64,000 nucleotides of DNA from Ascoidea asiatica (GCA_001600695.1 BCKQ01000007.1:247607-311606), one strand, 5' to 3'; numbered from the stretch's first letter, positions 48,806 to 60,897 are shown. Notes: a model not told the origin generated them from the letters alone. A program made the numbers and translations.

Positions 48806-51628
48806 TTAATCAATTATAATTGGTTTTGAAGGTTCTCCAGTCAGAGTTTCAGTTTTTAAAACTTCAATATCCTTTACTGGTGGTAATTCTGATTTCTCAA
48901 TTTTAATTTCACTACCTTTTGGACCAGCAATTGAGTCTGACTTTGAACTTAAAGGTAAATTTGAATCATTATTTAAATTAGAAATATCACTATGATCATT
49001 AATATCATTGGTATTTATGTTTTCATCAATATTATCATCATTATTTGACAGTTGAGTATTTGAAGTATTTGAAGTATTTGAAGTATTTTGAGAATTTTGA
49101 GAATTTTGAGAACGTTTTGAATCTGATCTTTTAACTTTTTTTTTACTACCATGTCTTGAAACAATTTTCTTTGATTTTCCAACACCTTGAGCAGTTTTCT
49201 TTAATTCTTTAAAAATTGGTTTTTTATGAATAATTAAATCATTAATAATTTTATATGGATGTTTATCACTAAAAATATTATTATTTTGAATTGGAGATTT
49301 ATGAATACAATTTGCATAAATATGAGAAATTTCATTTCTAACAAATTCAGATTTTTTAATTGAATTAATTTTTGAATCAATTTTATCATCATTAACAGCA
49401 ATTGTTGAAATAAATCTTTCAAAATGAGAAATAATTGCATTTAAAGTTATTACATTTTGTTTTGGTAATCTTGAAATTGTATTTGTTAATGAATTAATTC
49501 TTTGTTTTTCATTATTTTCATAATCAAAATAAATTTTTTTTAAAATATCATAAAATTTTGATGGTATTATAGAATCTGGTAATTCTAATAAATATAATTT
49601 TAATAAATTAGTTATAATTTCAGGTTTTGATTTATAATTATCAAAAATTTTAAAACAATAATCTTCAGATAATTCAATATTTGGATCATTAACAAGATTT
49701 CTTAATTCATGAACTTCTTTTAATTTTGGAATTTTTAACCAAGCAGAAATTCTTTCATCATCATCTTTCATTTCAGGATATAAAGAATCTAAATAATTTA
49801 AAATATTTGTAATAATTAAAGGTATACTTTTATTATCATAATGACATTTAATTTGTAAAGAAATACCAAAATTAGATTTAATTTTTGAATTAAAATAATC
49901 TTCATAAACAGTAACTTCAGGTATAAAAAATCCAGATCTATAATTTTCAATTAAAAATAATAAATCATTTTTTGGATTAATTGATTCTTGAAATAATTTT
50001 GATTCTTTTAAAGTTTGATTAATTGAAATTAATTTATTTGTTAAAATATCTAAATAATCATAAGTAATTTTTTCAATTGCTTTTAATCTATCAAATTCAC
50101 ATCTTTGCATAAATTCTAAATGATCCATAATTAATTCTTCTAAATTTAATCTTTTTAAATCTAAGAATTTAATTGAATTTTGATAATCAATATCTAATTT
50201 TTTTAAATCTTTTAAATATTTTTTATAATTTTCTTCATTTGGTTCTTGAGTTACAAATTTTTCTTTAACATTATCAAGATAAGAAGTAAAAATTGAAGTA
50301 TCTATACCACTTGATTGTTTTTTAATTGTTAATAAATTTCCATTATCATCAAATTCATCCATAATTGTATGACTATTATTGTTATCAGTAGTATTAGTAG
50401 TAATAGTAGCAATAGTAGTAGTAGTAGTAGGATCTGTATTAGTATTAGTATTAGTATTAGTATCGGTTGTATTATTATTATTTAAATCAATTTCAGCTAA
50501 TTTAAAAGCTTCATTTTTCCATTGATAAAATAATTTAGAACTATTTGCAAAATCATTTGAACCAAATACAATTGATTTTAAAAAACCATAATTAATTAAA
50601 TCTTGACCAGTTTGTTCAGCTCTATCTAACATTTGAATACCTAAAGTTTTCATAATACCTTGAAGTATATTTGAACCAGTTGAAACATTATCATAAGTAC
50701 CAAATATTTTTTTAACAGAAGTAATTTTAATTTCTTGTAATAATTTTTTTAAAATTTGTTTCATTTGAGGTATATCATATTCTGCACCACCAATATTATA
50801 TAAAAAATCTTGATCAATTGAATCATTATTTGTTGTTGAATTATTAGATATAATTGAAGAATCTGTAAAAGTTTTAGTTATAGATTGTATTAAACTCAGA
50901 TCATTTGATGTATTTGTTGTTGAAGTTGTTGTTGAAGTTATGGCGGTTGAATTAGAATTAATATTTGGATGATTGTTATTATTATTATCAATTTGATTAT
51001 CATTTAGATTAATATTTTCTAAATCAGTTGAGATTGAAGATAAAGTATTTGATAAAGCACCATTTTTGATTAAATTTGCATCTAATTTTTGTTTAAATTC
51101 TTCAATAAATTTATATTTATTAAAATATTTTTTACTTAAATTTAATGAATTTTTTAAAATTTTTTTAAAATTATTAATATTTGTAAATAATAAATTTTCA
51201 CTAAATAAAATTCTTTGTTTATGATCAATTGACCATTTATTAAAAGGTTTTAAAATTAATAAATTTAAATTATTTGAAATTTTTAAATGATTTTCACTTT
51301 CTTTAATCATTGAATTATTTATACCATTAAAAGAATTTTTAATTGATGGAGATAATGAATTTTGTAAAGCATTTGAATTATTATTATTATTAATATTATT
51401 TGAAATTGTATCAATATTAATATTATTAAAAAAAGAATTATTATCATTTGCAATTTGTAAAAGGTTTATAGAATATTGATTTTCTAAATTTTTTCTATCT
51501 GTGAAAAGAGATAAAATTTTTTCATTTTCTTCAATACCTTGTTTTAATTTTGAAAATAAAATTATCAAACCAGATTCATAATCATTTTTATTTGACCAAA
51601 ATGAATCTTGAAAAGTTGGAGTTGGCAT
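48806..51628 (-). CDS. RGD2: F-BAR / DEP / RhoGAP protein, Rgd2 type
   Basis: This Rho GTPase-activating protein is expected at the plasma membrane. The 940 residues start with the FCH part of an F-BAR domain (FQDSFWSNKNDYESGLIILF, ENEKILSLFTDRKNLENQYS). At about 275-370 there is a DEP-like insertion (QLLDRAEQTGQDLINYGFL-type signature; here MLDRAEQTGQDLINYGFLKS). F-BAR helices resume at about 440-560, and a RhoGAP domain lies at about 585-745 (IPLIITNILNYLDSLYPEM, LLKLYLLELPDSIIPSKFYD). This interleaved order is that of yeast Rgd2 (Cdc42/Rho5 GAP). The canonical G-x-x-R-x-S arginine-finger block is not evident; the equivalent stretch reads ERISAWLKIPKL. The C-terminal about 170 residues are Ser/Asn/Lys-rich and disordered. 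Confidence 0.85.
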   Translation of the reverse strand: MPTPTFQDSFWSNKNDYESGLIILFSKLKQGIEENEKILSLFTDRKNLENQYSINLLQIANDNNSFFNNINIDTISNNINNNNNSNALQNSLSPSIKNSFNGINNSMIKESENHLKISNNLNLLILKPFNKWSIDHKQRILFSENLLFTNINNFKKILKNSLNLSKKYFNKYKFIEEFKQKLDANLIKNGALSNTLSSISTDLENINLNDNQIDNNNNNHPNINSNSTAITSTTTSTTNTSNDLSLIQSITKTFTDSSIISNNSTTNNDSIDQDFLYNIGGAEYDIPQMKQILKKLLQEIKITSVKKIFGTYDNVSTGSNILQGIMKTLGIQMLDRAEQTGQDLINYGFLKSIVFGSNDFANSSKLFYQWKNEAFKLAEIDLNNNNTTDTNTNTNTNTDPTTTTTIATITTNTTDNNNSHTIMDEFDDNGNLLTIKKQSSGIDTSIFTSYLDNVKEKFVTQEPNEENYKKYLKDLKKLDIDYQNSIKFLDLKRLNLEELIMDHLEFMQRCEFDRLKAIEKITYDYLDILTNKLISINQTLKESKLFQESINPKNDLLFLIENYRSGFFIPEVTVYEDYFNSKIKSNFGISLQIKCHYDNKSIPLIITNILNYLDSLYPEMKDDDERISAWLKIPKLKEVHELRNLVNDPNIELSEDYCFKIFDNYKSKPEIITNLLKLYLLELPDSIIPSKFYDILKKIYFDYENNEKQRINSLTNTISRLPKQNVITLNAIISHFERFISTIAVNDDKIDSKINSIKKSEFVRNEISHIYANCIHKSPIQNNNIFSDKHPYKIINDLIIHKKPIFKELKKTAQGVGKSKKIVSRHGSKKKVKRSDSKRSQNSQNSQNTSNTSNTSNTQLSNNDDNIDENINTNDINDHSDISNLNNDSNLPLSSKSDSIAGPKGSEIKIEKSELPPVKDIEVLKTETLTGEPSKPIIID

Positions 51629-52579
51629 TTTTATTGATTATTATTTGATTATTTGATTATTTGATAATTAATGATAGAAATCAATTGATTAATTTGAATT
51701 TTATTAAAAAGAATATGAAAAAGATTGAAGAATTAAATAATGTAAAAAGTAATACATAAGTTAGATCAACCAGGAAATGATGAATATGAATCTTCTTGTC
51801 TTCTAATCTTCTGATCTCCTATTTCTCTATTCCAACTGTGTTCTGATTCTGTTTTTACTTAGAATAATCAAATATTATTAAAAGATACAAATAGAAATAT
51901 AAATAAATAAAAGAAGCTATAAATAATAATAAAGGTGAATTATTGAATTATTACCAGTAAATGAGATTTGAGAACAATTGGCGTTGGGCAAAGACGTAGC
52001 AGGAGGAGAATCAAACAAGAGCCGCAGCCGTGGTAAAAAGGGACACAAATCAAAGGAACCGCAGAGGTGGTAGGGAAGTAGGCAAAAAGAGGTTATGTTA
52101 TGTATGGGAATGTATTAGCATGTATAGGCATGCGTGAAGGTGTGGAGGTACGTAGATGTCTGCAAGGGGTACGCAGAACAGCGTATTGTTGCGGTAACCA
52201 GAGTTTCTACACCGGGACTCGGTTACCGGATCTAAAAATAAAAACAGCACACAAAACCAGAATAAAATCAGAATCAGAAGAATATTTTTAACTCATCTCC
52301 AACTGTCTTTGATGTCTTTGATGTTTTTGATGTTTCTTCATTTTGTTCTGTTTCTCTGTGTTTCCAGGCTTTAAAAGAGGCAGATCTTCATCTTGTAAAT
52401 ATTATCATTCACTTTCACTTAAGCCAAATTAACAACACTAAAGAGGCTATGTTTAACGAAATGCAATTACTCGATTATATTTAACAAATTTTTTATTACT
52501 TTCATAGTTATTTAAAAAAAAAATATTACCTCATACTCATATCTATCTATTTATTATTGATATTAATATTGATAAAAGT
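51629..52579. promoter_or_regulatory. Upstream region of RGD2-like gene
   Basis: A TTATTTGA reiteration lies next to the start (51640-51670). A strongly G+C-rich islet (51975-52240) holds a degenerate bipartite site (52056-52074, minus), GTAGGCATG elements and GGTTACCGG. A TTTGATGTC direct repeat lies at about 52310-52335. ABP1 ends at the right edge. The 63-codon frame at 52100-52291 lacks gene-like composition. Confidence 0.45.
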
Positions 52580-53615
52580 TTATTGTAATTTAACATAATT
52601 TCCTGGGAATAATTTTCTTTCACCATTTAAATCACCTAACCACCAATTATCATCAATAAATTCAATATTAATAATCTTATCACCTTCTTTAAAATTTAAT
52701 TCATTATCTTCTTTTGATTCATAATCAAATTCTGCAATTCCAATTTCTTTTGTAATTTTACTACCTGCTTTATATTCTTCTTCTTCTTCTTCTTCTTCTT
52801 CTTCACCATCATCTTCTTCTTCTTCCTCTTCACCTTCTTCATCACCTTCTAATCCAACAGATATTCTATATTCTTCAACTAATTTTTCAATTTCAATTTC
52901 ATTTAATTCAGGTTCTAATTTAACAAAATTTGATGGAAATACACCAATTTTACCTTTTAAATTTTTACCTTGCCACCAATCTAAATCTGTAAATATAATT
53001 TCATTAATAATTTCATTTTCATTAAATGATATTTCATCTTCATCACTTTGTATATAATCATATAATGCAATTGCTTTATATTGTTTATTTGAACTAGGTT
53101 CTACAACAGGCTCTACAACAGGTTCTACAACAGGTTCTACAACAGGTTCTGGTACTACATTTCTTGGAGGTAATGGGACTGGAGCTGTAGCTGGGGTTGG
53201 AATATTACTACTCATTGTAGGAGTACTTATAGGTTTTTCAATTTGACTTCTACTTGGTAATACAGGTAAAGGTCCTTCATCTTCCTCTTCTTCATCTGAT
53301 GATAATTCTTCATTATTAATAATTGGTTTTCTTTCTGAAACAACATTACGTATTGGAGGTGGTGGTGCTTTAAATGAATTACCAAAACCTGTACTCTTTG
53401 GTACAAAGGATGATGTAGTTGAAGTACCAGAAGGAACTGATGGAATTGAAGAAACTGAATATGGAACTGAAATTGAAACTTTTTCTTTACTTTCTTCTTC
53501 TTCTTCTTCTTCTTCTTCTTCTTTATTATCATTGACAGATAATTCAGAAAATTTATTACCAAGACCAGAAATTTTATTAAATTTAAATTCATTTTTACTT
53601 GGAGTAGTAGTTGTT

Positions 53616-53656
<41 letters not shown>

Positions 53657-54016
53657 TTCAAAATCATCAGAATTTATTGGTTTTGTATCTTTTATAGAAC
53701 TATCAAATTTTCCTCTTTTTTCAGCCCAAATTTGTGCAGGAGTTTTACCATTATCACTACCAAAATTTCTACTTGCACCTTTAACTAATTTATCTTTATC
53801 TTTATCTTTTGAATTTGAATTTGAATTTGAATTTGAATTAAATGAACCATATACTTTTGGAACAGATGATGGTTTAATTGAATTATTACTTGGAATATAT
53901 TTATTTGAAACTGAATTAATAACTCTTGGTTTTGGTAATTGAAATAATTTTTTAGATTGAATTGAAGGATTAATTTTATTTGAAGAATTTGATGAAGATC
54001 TTGAACGATTATTGAG

Positions 54017-54054
<38 letters not shown>

Positions 54055-55069
54055 CATAATCAATTGAATTTGATTGAGAATGAGAGAAGATATTTAATTT
54101 TTTTTTAAATTTCTTTTCATCATCACTTAAATCATCATCATTTTCTTCTTTATGAAATGAATTATATGAATTATTTGTATTATCTCTAGAAATTGGTTTT
54201 GGAGATGGAGATGGAAATAATTTTTTTGTTTGAGGTTGTTGTTGTTGTTGTTGTATTGGAATTGAATTTTTTAAATTATTCATATTAACTTTTGTTGGAA
54301 TATAAGAAGATTTAACTGGTTTAATTGGATCTTTTAATAAATCTCTTTCTTTAACTTCTTCTGCATTACCCCAACCATCATTATCATTATCATCATTACT
54401 ACTATTATTATTATTATTTGATTTAATAATTTTAGATTGTTTAAATGGAACTGGTTTTGGAATAAATGGTTTTGGAATAAATTGATTAGATTTATTAACT
54501 GATGAATTAAATGATTTTTTAGGACTAAAAGTATTTGAAATATTTGAAATATTTGAAATATTTGTAACTTTTGATGGTTTATTATTTGAATAAGAATTTT
54601 GATTTGAATTTGGATCAATTTTTTTTAAAATTTCAATTGAATTTAAATCATCTTCATCTCTTGCAATAATTTGTAAATGATAACCTTTTAAAATATTTGA
54701 AAATTGATTTAAATATGAATTAAAATTTGATTTTAATTTAATTGAAACAGAATCTGGACAAAATGATAAAAATAAAAATTTATTAATTTTTTTATTAAAT
54801 GAAATTAATGAAATTCTAATTAAACCAAATTGAATAATATTTGAAGGATTTTCTTTAAATTCATTTAAAAAATCATTTAAATTATCTAAATTATCTAAAT
54901 TATCATTAATTTCCGAAATTTCTGATTTTGATGTTGGTTTATATGATAAATTATTATTATTTGAAGGTGTAAAAATTACCCAAGATAAATTTGGATTATT
55001 ATTTAAAATTAAATTATAACATTCAGTTATTTCACTTGAATAAGTTGATAAATCAATTGAACGAGACAT
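52580..55069 (-). CDS. ABP1: Actin-binding protein Abp1 (ADF-H domain, two SH3 domains)
   Basis: This cortical actin patch protein of endocytosis has 829 residues. An N-terminal ADF-H domain (1 to about 145; LSWVIFTPSNNNNLSYK, FGLIRISLISFNKKINKFLF) is followed by a long disordered linker. The linker has helical AQIWAEKRGKF, an acidic Glu run, Pro-rich APPPPIRNV and a VVEP repeat. Two SH3 domains lie at the C-terminus: YKAIALYDYIQSDEDEISF with WWQGKNLKGKIGVFPSNFV, then GIAEFDYESKEDNELNFKEG with WWLGDLNGERKLFPGNYV. S. cerevisiae Abp1 has one SH3; two SH3 domains occur in other fungal Abp1 proteins. The Glu-rich blocks produce long shadow frames. Confidence 0.93.
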
Positions 55070-55632
55070 TATATAAAGTAATTGATATTTATTGAAGTTT
55101 TAATGATAATTTAATTGTGATTTGAATTGATTAAATATAATCAAATAGAATATTAAATGAAATAGATGAAATAAAATAAGTGATAACTTAATGACAAGTG
55201 CTCTTTAAATGAAAAGAACAATAATAAACAAACAGTAAAATAGGAGTCAGTCAGTTCCCAGCTCTCGCCGTCTGCCAGCCCCGTTCAACTCGACAGCGTT
55301 GAAGAAATTGAAACAAGGCCACGTGAACACGGTCGGTGTTTGAGTTACGAGGGGTAAATTACTTTATTGGGTAATTGTCATCGGTCTGGATTGCTGCGCC
55401 TGGTTTTCGTGGATGGTGAGTTTAATTGGGTAATTTATATGCTTTGCGAGGCTGGTGACCAGAAAGAGAAGTTCCGCGTTTCTGGTCTCTGGCTGAGTAT
55501 GCATACTTCGCAGCTGCCCCTTTTTGTATTCATTCATTCACTTCTTTATTGTTTATATCTTTTATATCTTTTGTATCTTTTGTATCTTTTGTATCTTTTG
55601 TATCTTTTGTAAAATATATCATTTATTGACGA
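55070..55632. promoter_or_regulatory. ABP1 upstream region
   Basis: It contains a G+C-rich islet (55245-55520) with the E-box CACGTG at 55320-55325 and a bipartite site at 55471-55489 (minus). A TATCTTTTG 9-bp repeat follows at about 55558-55610, at the end of the TRAPPC11-like gene. Confidence 0.5.
55471..55489 (-). promoter_or_regulatory. Bipartite motif, minus strand GAGACCA-N5-GCGGAAC
   Basis: First half perfect, second half GCGG perfect. Lies about 400 bp upstream of ABP1, 145 bp from an E-box. Confidence 0.4.
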
Positions 55633-57296
55633 TTAACAATTAATATAAATGTCAGTTTTATTGGTTATTAGTTCATCACTTGCAACTAATGTAGGTAAAT
55701 TAACTTTATATTGTAAATCAAAAACTTTTAAATTTGGTAATTTTAATAAACCTTTATTAATTGCAATTAAATTATATTTAATTTTTTGTCTTGTATAAGG
55801 TAATAAAATTAATTGATTAAAAAAAATCTTATCACCAGATATTGAAAAATTTAAATTATTTGAAAATTTTGAATTAAATTCAATTTTAAATGAAAAAATT
55901 CTTGAAGTTGGATTTTCAATAAAATAATTTAATTTTATTAAATTTATCTCTTTAAAATTTTTAACTTTTAATAAAACTCTTGGATCTAATAATGGTAATC
56001 CAATATTCCAAATTTTTGAATAATTTAAATTTATTATTCTTTCTTTTTTATTATTATTATTATTCCTTTTCCATTTTATTAAAAATTTAATTTCTAATGG
56101 TATATGACGATGACTTTTACCATCTATAACTTTTGTAATAAAATAATTATTAAAAATATTTTTAGAATTTCCATTAATTGTCTTCAATAATTGTCCATCA
56201 CTATTAATAATTTCTTTCACTTCTTCATCTTCATCTTTCTCATCTTCTTCATTATCAGATTTAATAACTTTACATAAAAATTCTTCATTTCTTTTACAAA
56301 TAATTTCAATTTTCTCTTCAATTATATCAATTTTACAATCTCCAAAATATTCTAATGTCATCTTACCACACCAAATTCTTTCTGGAATTGGATTTATAAA
56401 TTCTTTATCTTTTTTAAAATCAATTAAAAATGAACATGGCATATTATTTAATCTTAATCTTGGTAAAATTCCAAATCCAATTTCAAATCCATTTATTATC
56501 TCAATTTCAAAATATCTTTTATCTAAAACTGGAATTTTATCTTGAATTCCAATAATATAATAAATTATATCAATTTCAACTTTTAAAATTCCACATTTAC
56601 CTCTTTTATTAATTCTATTATCATTATTATTATCATCTTGTACTTCTTCTTGCTCTTGCTCTTGTTCTTGTTCTTGTTTATTAGAATTATTATTTGAATT
56701 TAATATGGTTAAATCAGGTATATTTATATATAAAGTATTTATTAATTCTTCATCTTTTGAACTTAATTCTTTATTAAATTTAAATGTTTGTAAATTATGT
56801 GATTTTTTCTCTAAATTCCAATTTATATCAATATTTTCTTCATAATCTTCATCAATAATTTCAATAATTTTACCATTTTCTTCTTCATCTTTAATATTTA
56901 AAAATCTTTGAATTTCAACAAATGCTCCTAATTCAATATTTATATTATCTTTATCTTCATTTTTAATATGAATTGAAATTGGAAATTTTTCTAAACAAAA
57001 ACAATAATCATCTTTATTAATATTTAATAAAATATTTGGTCTTCTTGGTATAATTTCATTAATTATAGAATTTTCAACTTTAATTTTATTTTCAATATAT
57101 CTTTGTTTTTCTTTTGCCTTTGATTTTGATTTTTCATACCAATTTTGAACTTTATTTAAATGATTTTTTGAAAAATTTAAATTTTCAATAATTAAATTAA
57201 AATTAAATTTATTATTTTCAATTAAAATTATTATTGATTCAATTTTATTTATACCAATTTCTTTTGATAATAATGAAAATTGAATAATTTTACCAA

Positions 57297-57329
<33 letters not shown>

Positions 57330-59886
57330 CTTCATTAATATTATTTAAATTAATTTGTTTAAATAAATATTCATCATCTTTTAAAATTTTATTTTCAATT
57401 TCACTTAAATTTTCATTTAAATTATTTAATCTTTTTTTTATAATAAATTCATCATGATTTATAAAATTTATATAATCATTTTTAATAATTTTTGAATTTA
57501 AATTAATATTTTCAAATAAAATTGGTAAAAAAGATGAATTTTTATCAAATTTAATTAAAATTTTTTTAATTTTAAAAAAATTTTTAAATAAATTATTTAA
57601 ATTTGATTTAATTATTAATTGTAAATAAGATTTTGATTCAAATGAAGTTATAGAATTTTTAAAAATTAAAGAAATTTTAAACATTTCAAAATCTTTTAAT
57701 TCTTCTTGAGATAAATTTATAATAATTTTTTCATTACAATTATCATTATTATTATTAGTTGATAGAAATTTTTTATTTTTTGAAGATATAATTTTTTTTA
57801 AATTATTATAAATTTTTAATAAAATTAAATTATTTTTAAAATAATATTCATTTATTATTGATAATTCAATAAGATATTGAAAAGAATCATTAAATCTTTT
57901 TAAAAAAATAGAAGATTGAAATAATCTAAATAATATAAATATAGAAATATAATTTTGTTTATCAAATTTAAAAATTTGATAAGATTCTTCAAAATATAAT
58001 AAAGAATTTTGAAAATTATTTAAATTAAAAAAAATTTCTGCAATTTTAAAATTTATAAAACTTATAGATCTATTAAATTGATTTAAATTATTTGATCTTG
58101 AAAATGCAATTATTGATTTTTTTAATAATTTTATAATATATAAATTATAATTAAAATTTTTATCAGAATTAAGTGAAAAAATATTATCAATATAATTATT
58201 ATTAAAATATGGATCAGAATTAAGTTTTGTATAATTTTCAATATTTTTTTTAAGAGATAATCTTGATTGTAAAAAAAAGATTGAATTTAAATATAAATAA
58301 CCAGTTTGTGGTAAATATGAAGATATTAAATTATCATTATTTGAAAGGTATGGAATATTTATTGGTAATAAAGAAGATGGAATCATATCACATAATTCTG
58401 CAAACCATAAATATTGAATATATAACCAATTAAGTAATGAAGATGAAGAAGAAGAGGAGGAAATAATTTTATTTTCTTTTAATATATTTGTAATTGAGAT
58501 AATATGAAAATTAAATTTTTTAAAAGCAATTAATGGAGAATTTAAAATAAAATAAAATTTAATAATTTGAATAGAAGTTATATCTAATAATTTTCTAATT
58601 TCAATATAATTTTTAATATTTATTTTATTTGTTTTAATTAAATTATTTAAATTGTAAAATTTTAAATTTATTAATAAAGAATCATATGAAATTATAAAAT
58701 TTTTTACAATATTTTCAAAATTATTTTTTCTTAAAGATGAAATATATGAAAGTTTTAAATTATATCTTGAGATCCAAGAATTTGAATTATAAGATTCTAA
58801 TAAATTTATTAAAAAATCTTTTTCAATTGGTTTTAAATTTTTAAAATTTTCAATATCTTTAAATTTTGAATTTAAATTTCTTAATTTTTTTCTTCTTATT
58901 TTTCTTTCTGAAGTTAAATAAAATTCAAAAATATTATATTTTAAAATTTTTAAAAAAATATTATTTATAAAATTTGTAATTTGATTTATAGTTGTGATTG
59001 AATTATTATAATTTGGTATAAAAAAAAAATTTGTTTCATTATTGTTGTTGTTATTGTTAGATGAAGATGAAGATAAGAAATTATAATCAATAAAATTATT
59101 TGATAAATTATTATTTAAATTTGATAATTTTTTTAAATTATTAATTCTTAAATTAATATTTGAAATAATTTTTGAATTTGAATTTAATGGTATATTACAA
59201 AAAATAAATTGAATAAATTTTATTTCTCTTTTTAAAATTTGATTTTTAATAATATTAATTTCTTCAGATAATTGATTATCAATAATATTTGTAATATTAA
59301 AATTATTAATATTATTATTATTAGAAATTAATTCAAGTTGATGAATGGATATAAATATTGAAGGTATATAATTTATATATTTTTTTAACCAATTTTTAGA
59401 TAATATACCATTTGGATAAATATTTGAATTTAAATTAAATGGAGAATTTTTAGAAAATTGAAATTTTTTATTATTAATTGGAGGTAAAATGAAATTATTA
59501 TTAATAAATTTAAAATTATATTTTACTAAGTTTGTAGTTGTTAGAGAAGAAGATGAAGTAGATGAAGTAGATGAAGAAGATGAAGATTGTTGTTGATTAT
59601 TATTATAATTATTATTATTATCATTTGAATCATAAATAATATTTGAATTTATTGAATAATTTTTTTTAATTAAATTTTTAAAAATTAAAGATGAATTAGT
59701 ATTTACAATTGGAGAAATTCTTGCAATTTTTTCACCATTTTCTAAAAAAGAAGGAATTGAATTATCTTTTAAGTTATCATCTTTTAAGTTATCATCATTT
59801 AAGTTATTATCATTTGAATGATCTAAACCTTGGATTATAATTAATGGAGATAATTTTGAAATGAATTCAATTGGATAAAAATCCAT
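55633..59886 (-). CDS. TRAPP complex subunit TRAPPC11-like (foie gras / gryzun)
   Basis: This large protein of 1417 residues is inferred to be the TRAPPC11 homologue acting in ER-Golgi traffic. Evidence is the start MDFYPIEFISKLSPLIIIQG (fungal TRAPPC11 proteins begin in this style), a helical-repeat region at about 480-730 resembling the foie gras domain (TGYLYLNSIFFLQSRLS, FAEI-type TPR-like helices), and a C-terminal gryzun-like beta domain. That last domain has ISGDKIFFNQLILLPYTRQK, LKLPNLKVFDLQYKVNLPTL and a final TDIYI strand. Between them are acidic and Asn-rich insertions (GluGln repeat at about nt 56645-56680). S. cerevisiae lacks TRAPPC11. Trs130/Trs120 are alternatives, but the last 90 residues fit gryzun better. 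Confidence 0.68.
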
Positions 59887-60192
59887 AATTATTTTAATAT
59901 TATTATAAATAATTAAAGTCTATAGATGAATGTAATGGAATTTAGTATATGTGAATTGAAATTGATTTGATGGAAGTGATGGTTGTTGTGGCGGTTAAGA
60001 AGAAGAAGCAGAAGCAGAAGCAGCAAGAAGATTATCCTCACATTCACCACTGTTGTTTTGACACTGTTCGTAGATCTGAAGAAGGAGAGAAAGAAGAAAG
60101 AAGAGAAAGAGAAAGAGAGAGAAAGAGGTGTTTGTTGGTGCTTTGTTTGCAGTGGTAAGAGAACAGGGCAGAAACAGGCACGTGTGGGAGAA

Positions 60193-60211
60193 GACCCGTT
60201 AAGCTGGTCTC
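60193..60211 (-). promoter_or_regulatory. Bipartite motif, minus strand GAGACCA-N5-ACGGGTC
   Basis: Perfect first half, variant second half with GGG core, next to an E-box. Same 5-base spacing as the GlcNAc cluster sites. Confidence 0.4.
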
Positions 60212-60411
60212 AGCTTCCACTTCAACTCCAATCTCGAAACAAGCAACAATAAAACAAGAAGCAGAAGCAGAAGAAGAAGAAACAACAGATACTATTACAC
60301 AGAAGACAAGGACACAAGAAGACAAAGAACAATTCATTCAAGCTGTTTGAGTTGTGTTTATCGTGGACTTAAGCGCCGAAGCATCTTTTACACCATCTTT
60401 TACACCATTTC

Positions 60412-60483
60412 TCTTCTTCTTCTTCTTCTCCTTCTTCTTTATCTTCTTTATCTTCCTTCTTCTTCTTCTTCTTCTCCTTCTTC
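60412..60483. repeat. Imperfect (TTC)n / CTTCTT repeat
   Basis: Pyrimidine-rich trinucleotide array with TCC and TTTA interruptions. Confidence 0.85.
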
Positions 60484-60897
60484 AATATCATTATCATTAT
60501 ACTATATTGTAATCAACTATTAACTATTGTTTTGTTTTCTTCTTCTTTGCTTGCTATTTTCATTTATTGCTATTTTCTTCAATTGCAGTCTGAAACAGAA
60601 CTGGAGCTGATTTTAAATGCACTAAACGCCGGTACCCAATTCATTATTACTTATTACTTATTACTTATTACTTATTACTTACTTAACATTGCTATTTACT
60701 CTGATGATATTGGTAATATAATCATTAAATAAAGCAATAGATAAAAGACAAATTTATATATAAAAAGATTATATAAAGAGTAATTAAACAAGATTCAATT
60801 ATAAATACATCAATATCCCATTCAATTCAATTCAATACTTACTTTAGATATATAAGCAATTCAAGATTATAAGATTATAAATTTATAAATTTACAAA

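Larger units (their letters stand above)
59887..60897. promoter_or_regulatory. Divergent upstream region of TRAPPC11-like gene and the right-edge gene
   Basis: A G+C-rich islet (59975-60390) holds GAAGCAGAAGCA repeats, the E-box CACGTG at 60179-60184 and, 8 bases on, the bipartite motif at 60193-60211 (minus). A TTC-rich repeat (60412-60483), TTACTTA repeats (60645-60685) and an A+T-rich leader follow. No gene is supported. Confidence 0.5.

Noticed and set aside
52100-52291. 63-codon frame in the RGD2 upstream islet
   Set aside because: G+C-rich spacer, no homology, no leader features.
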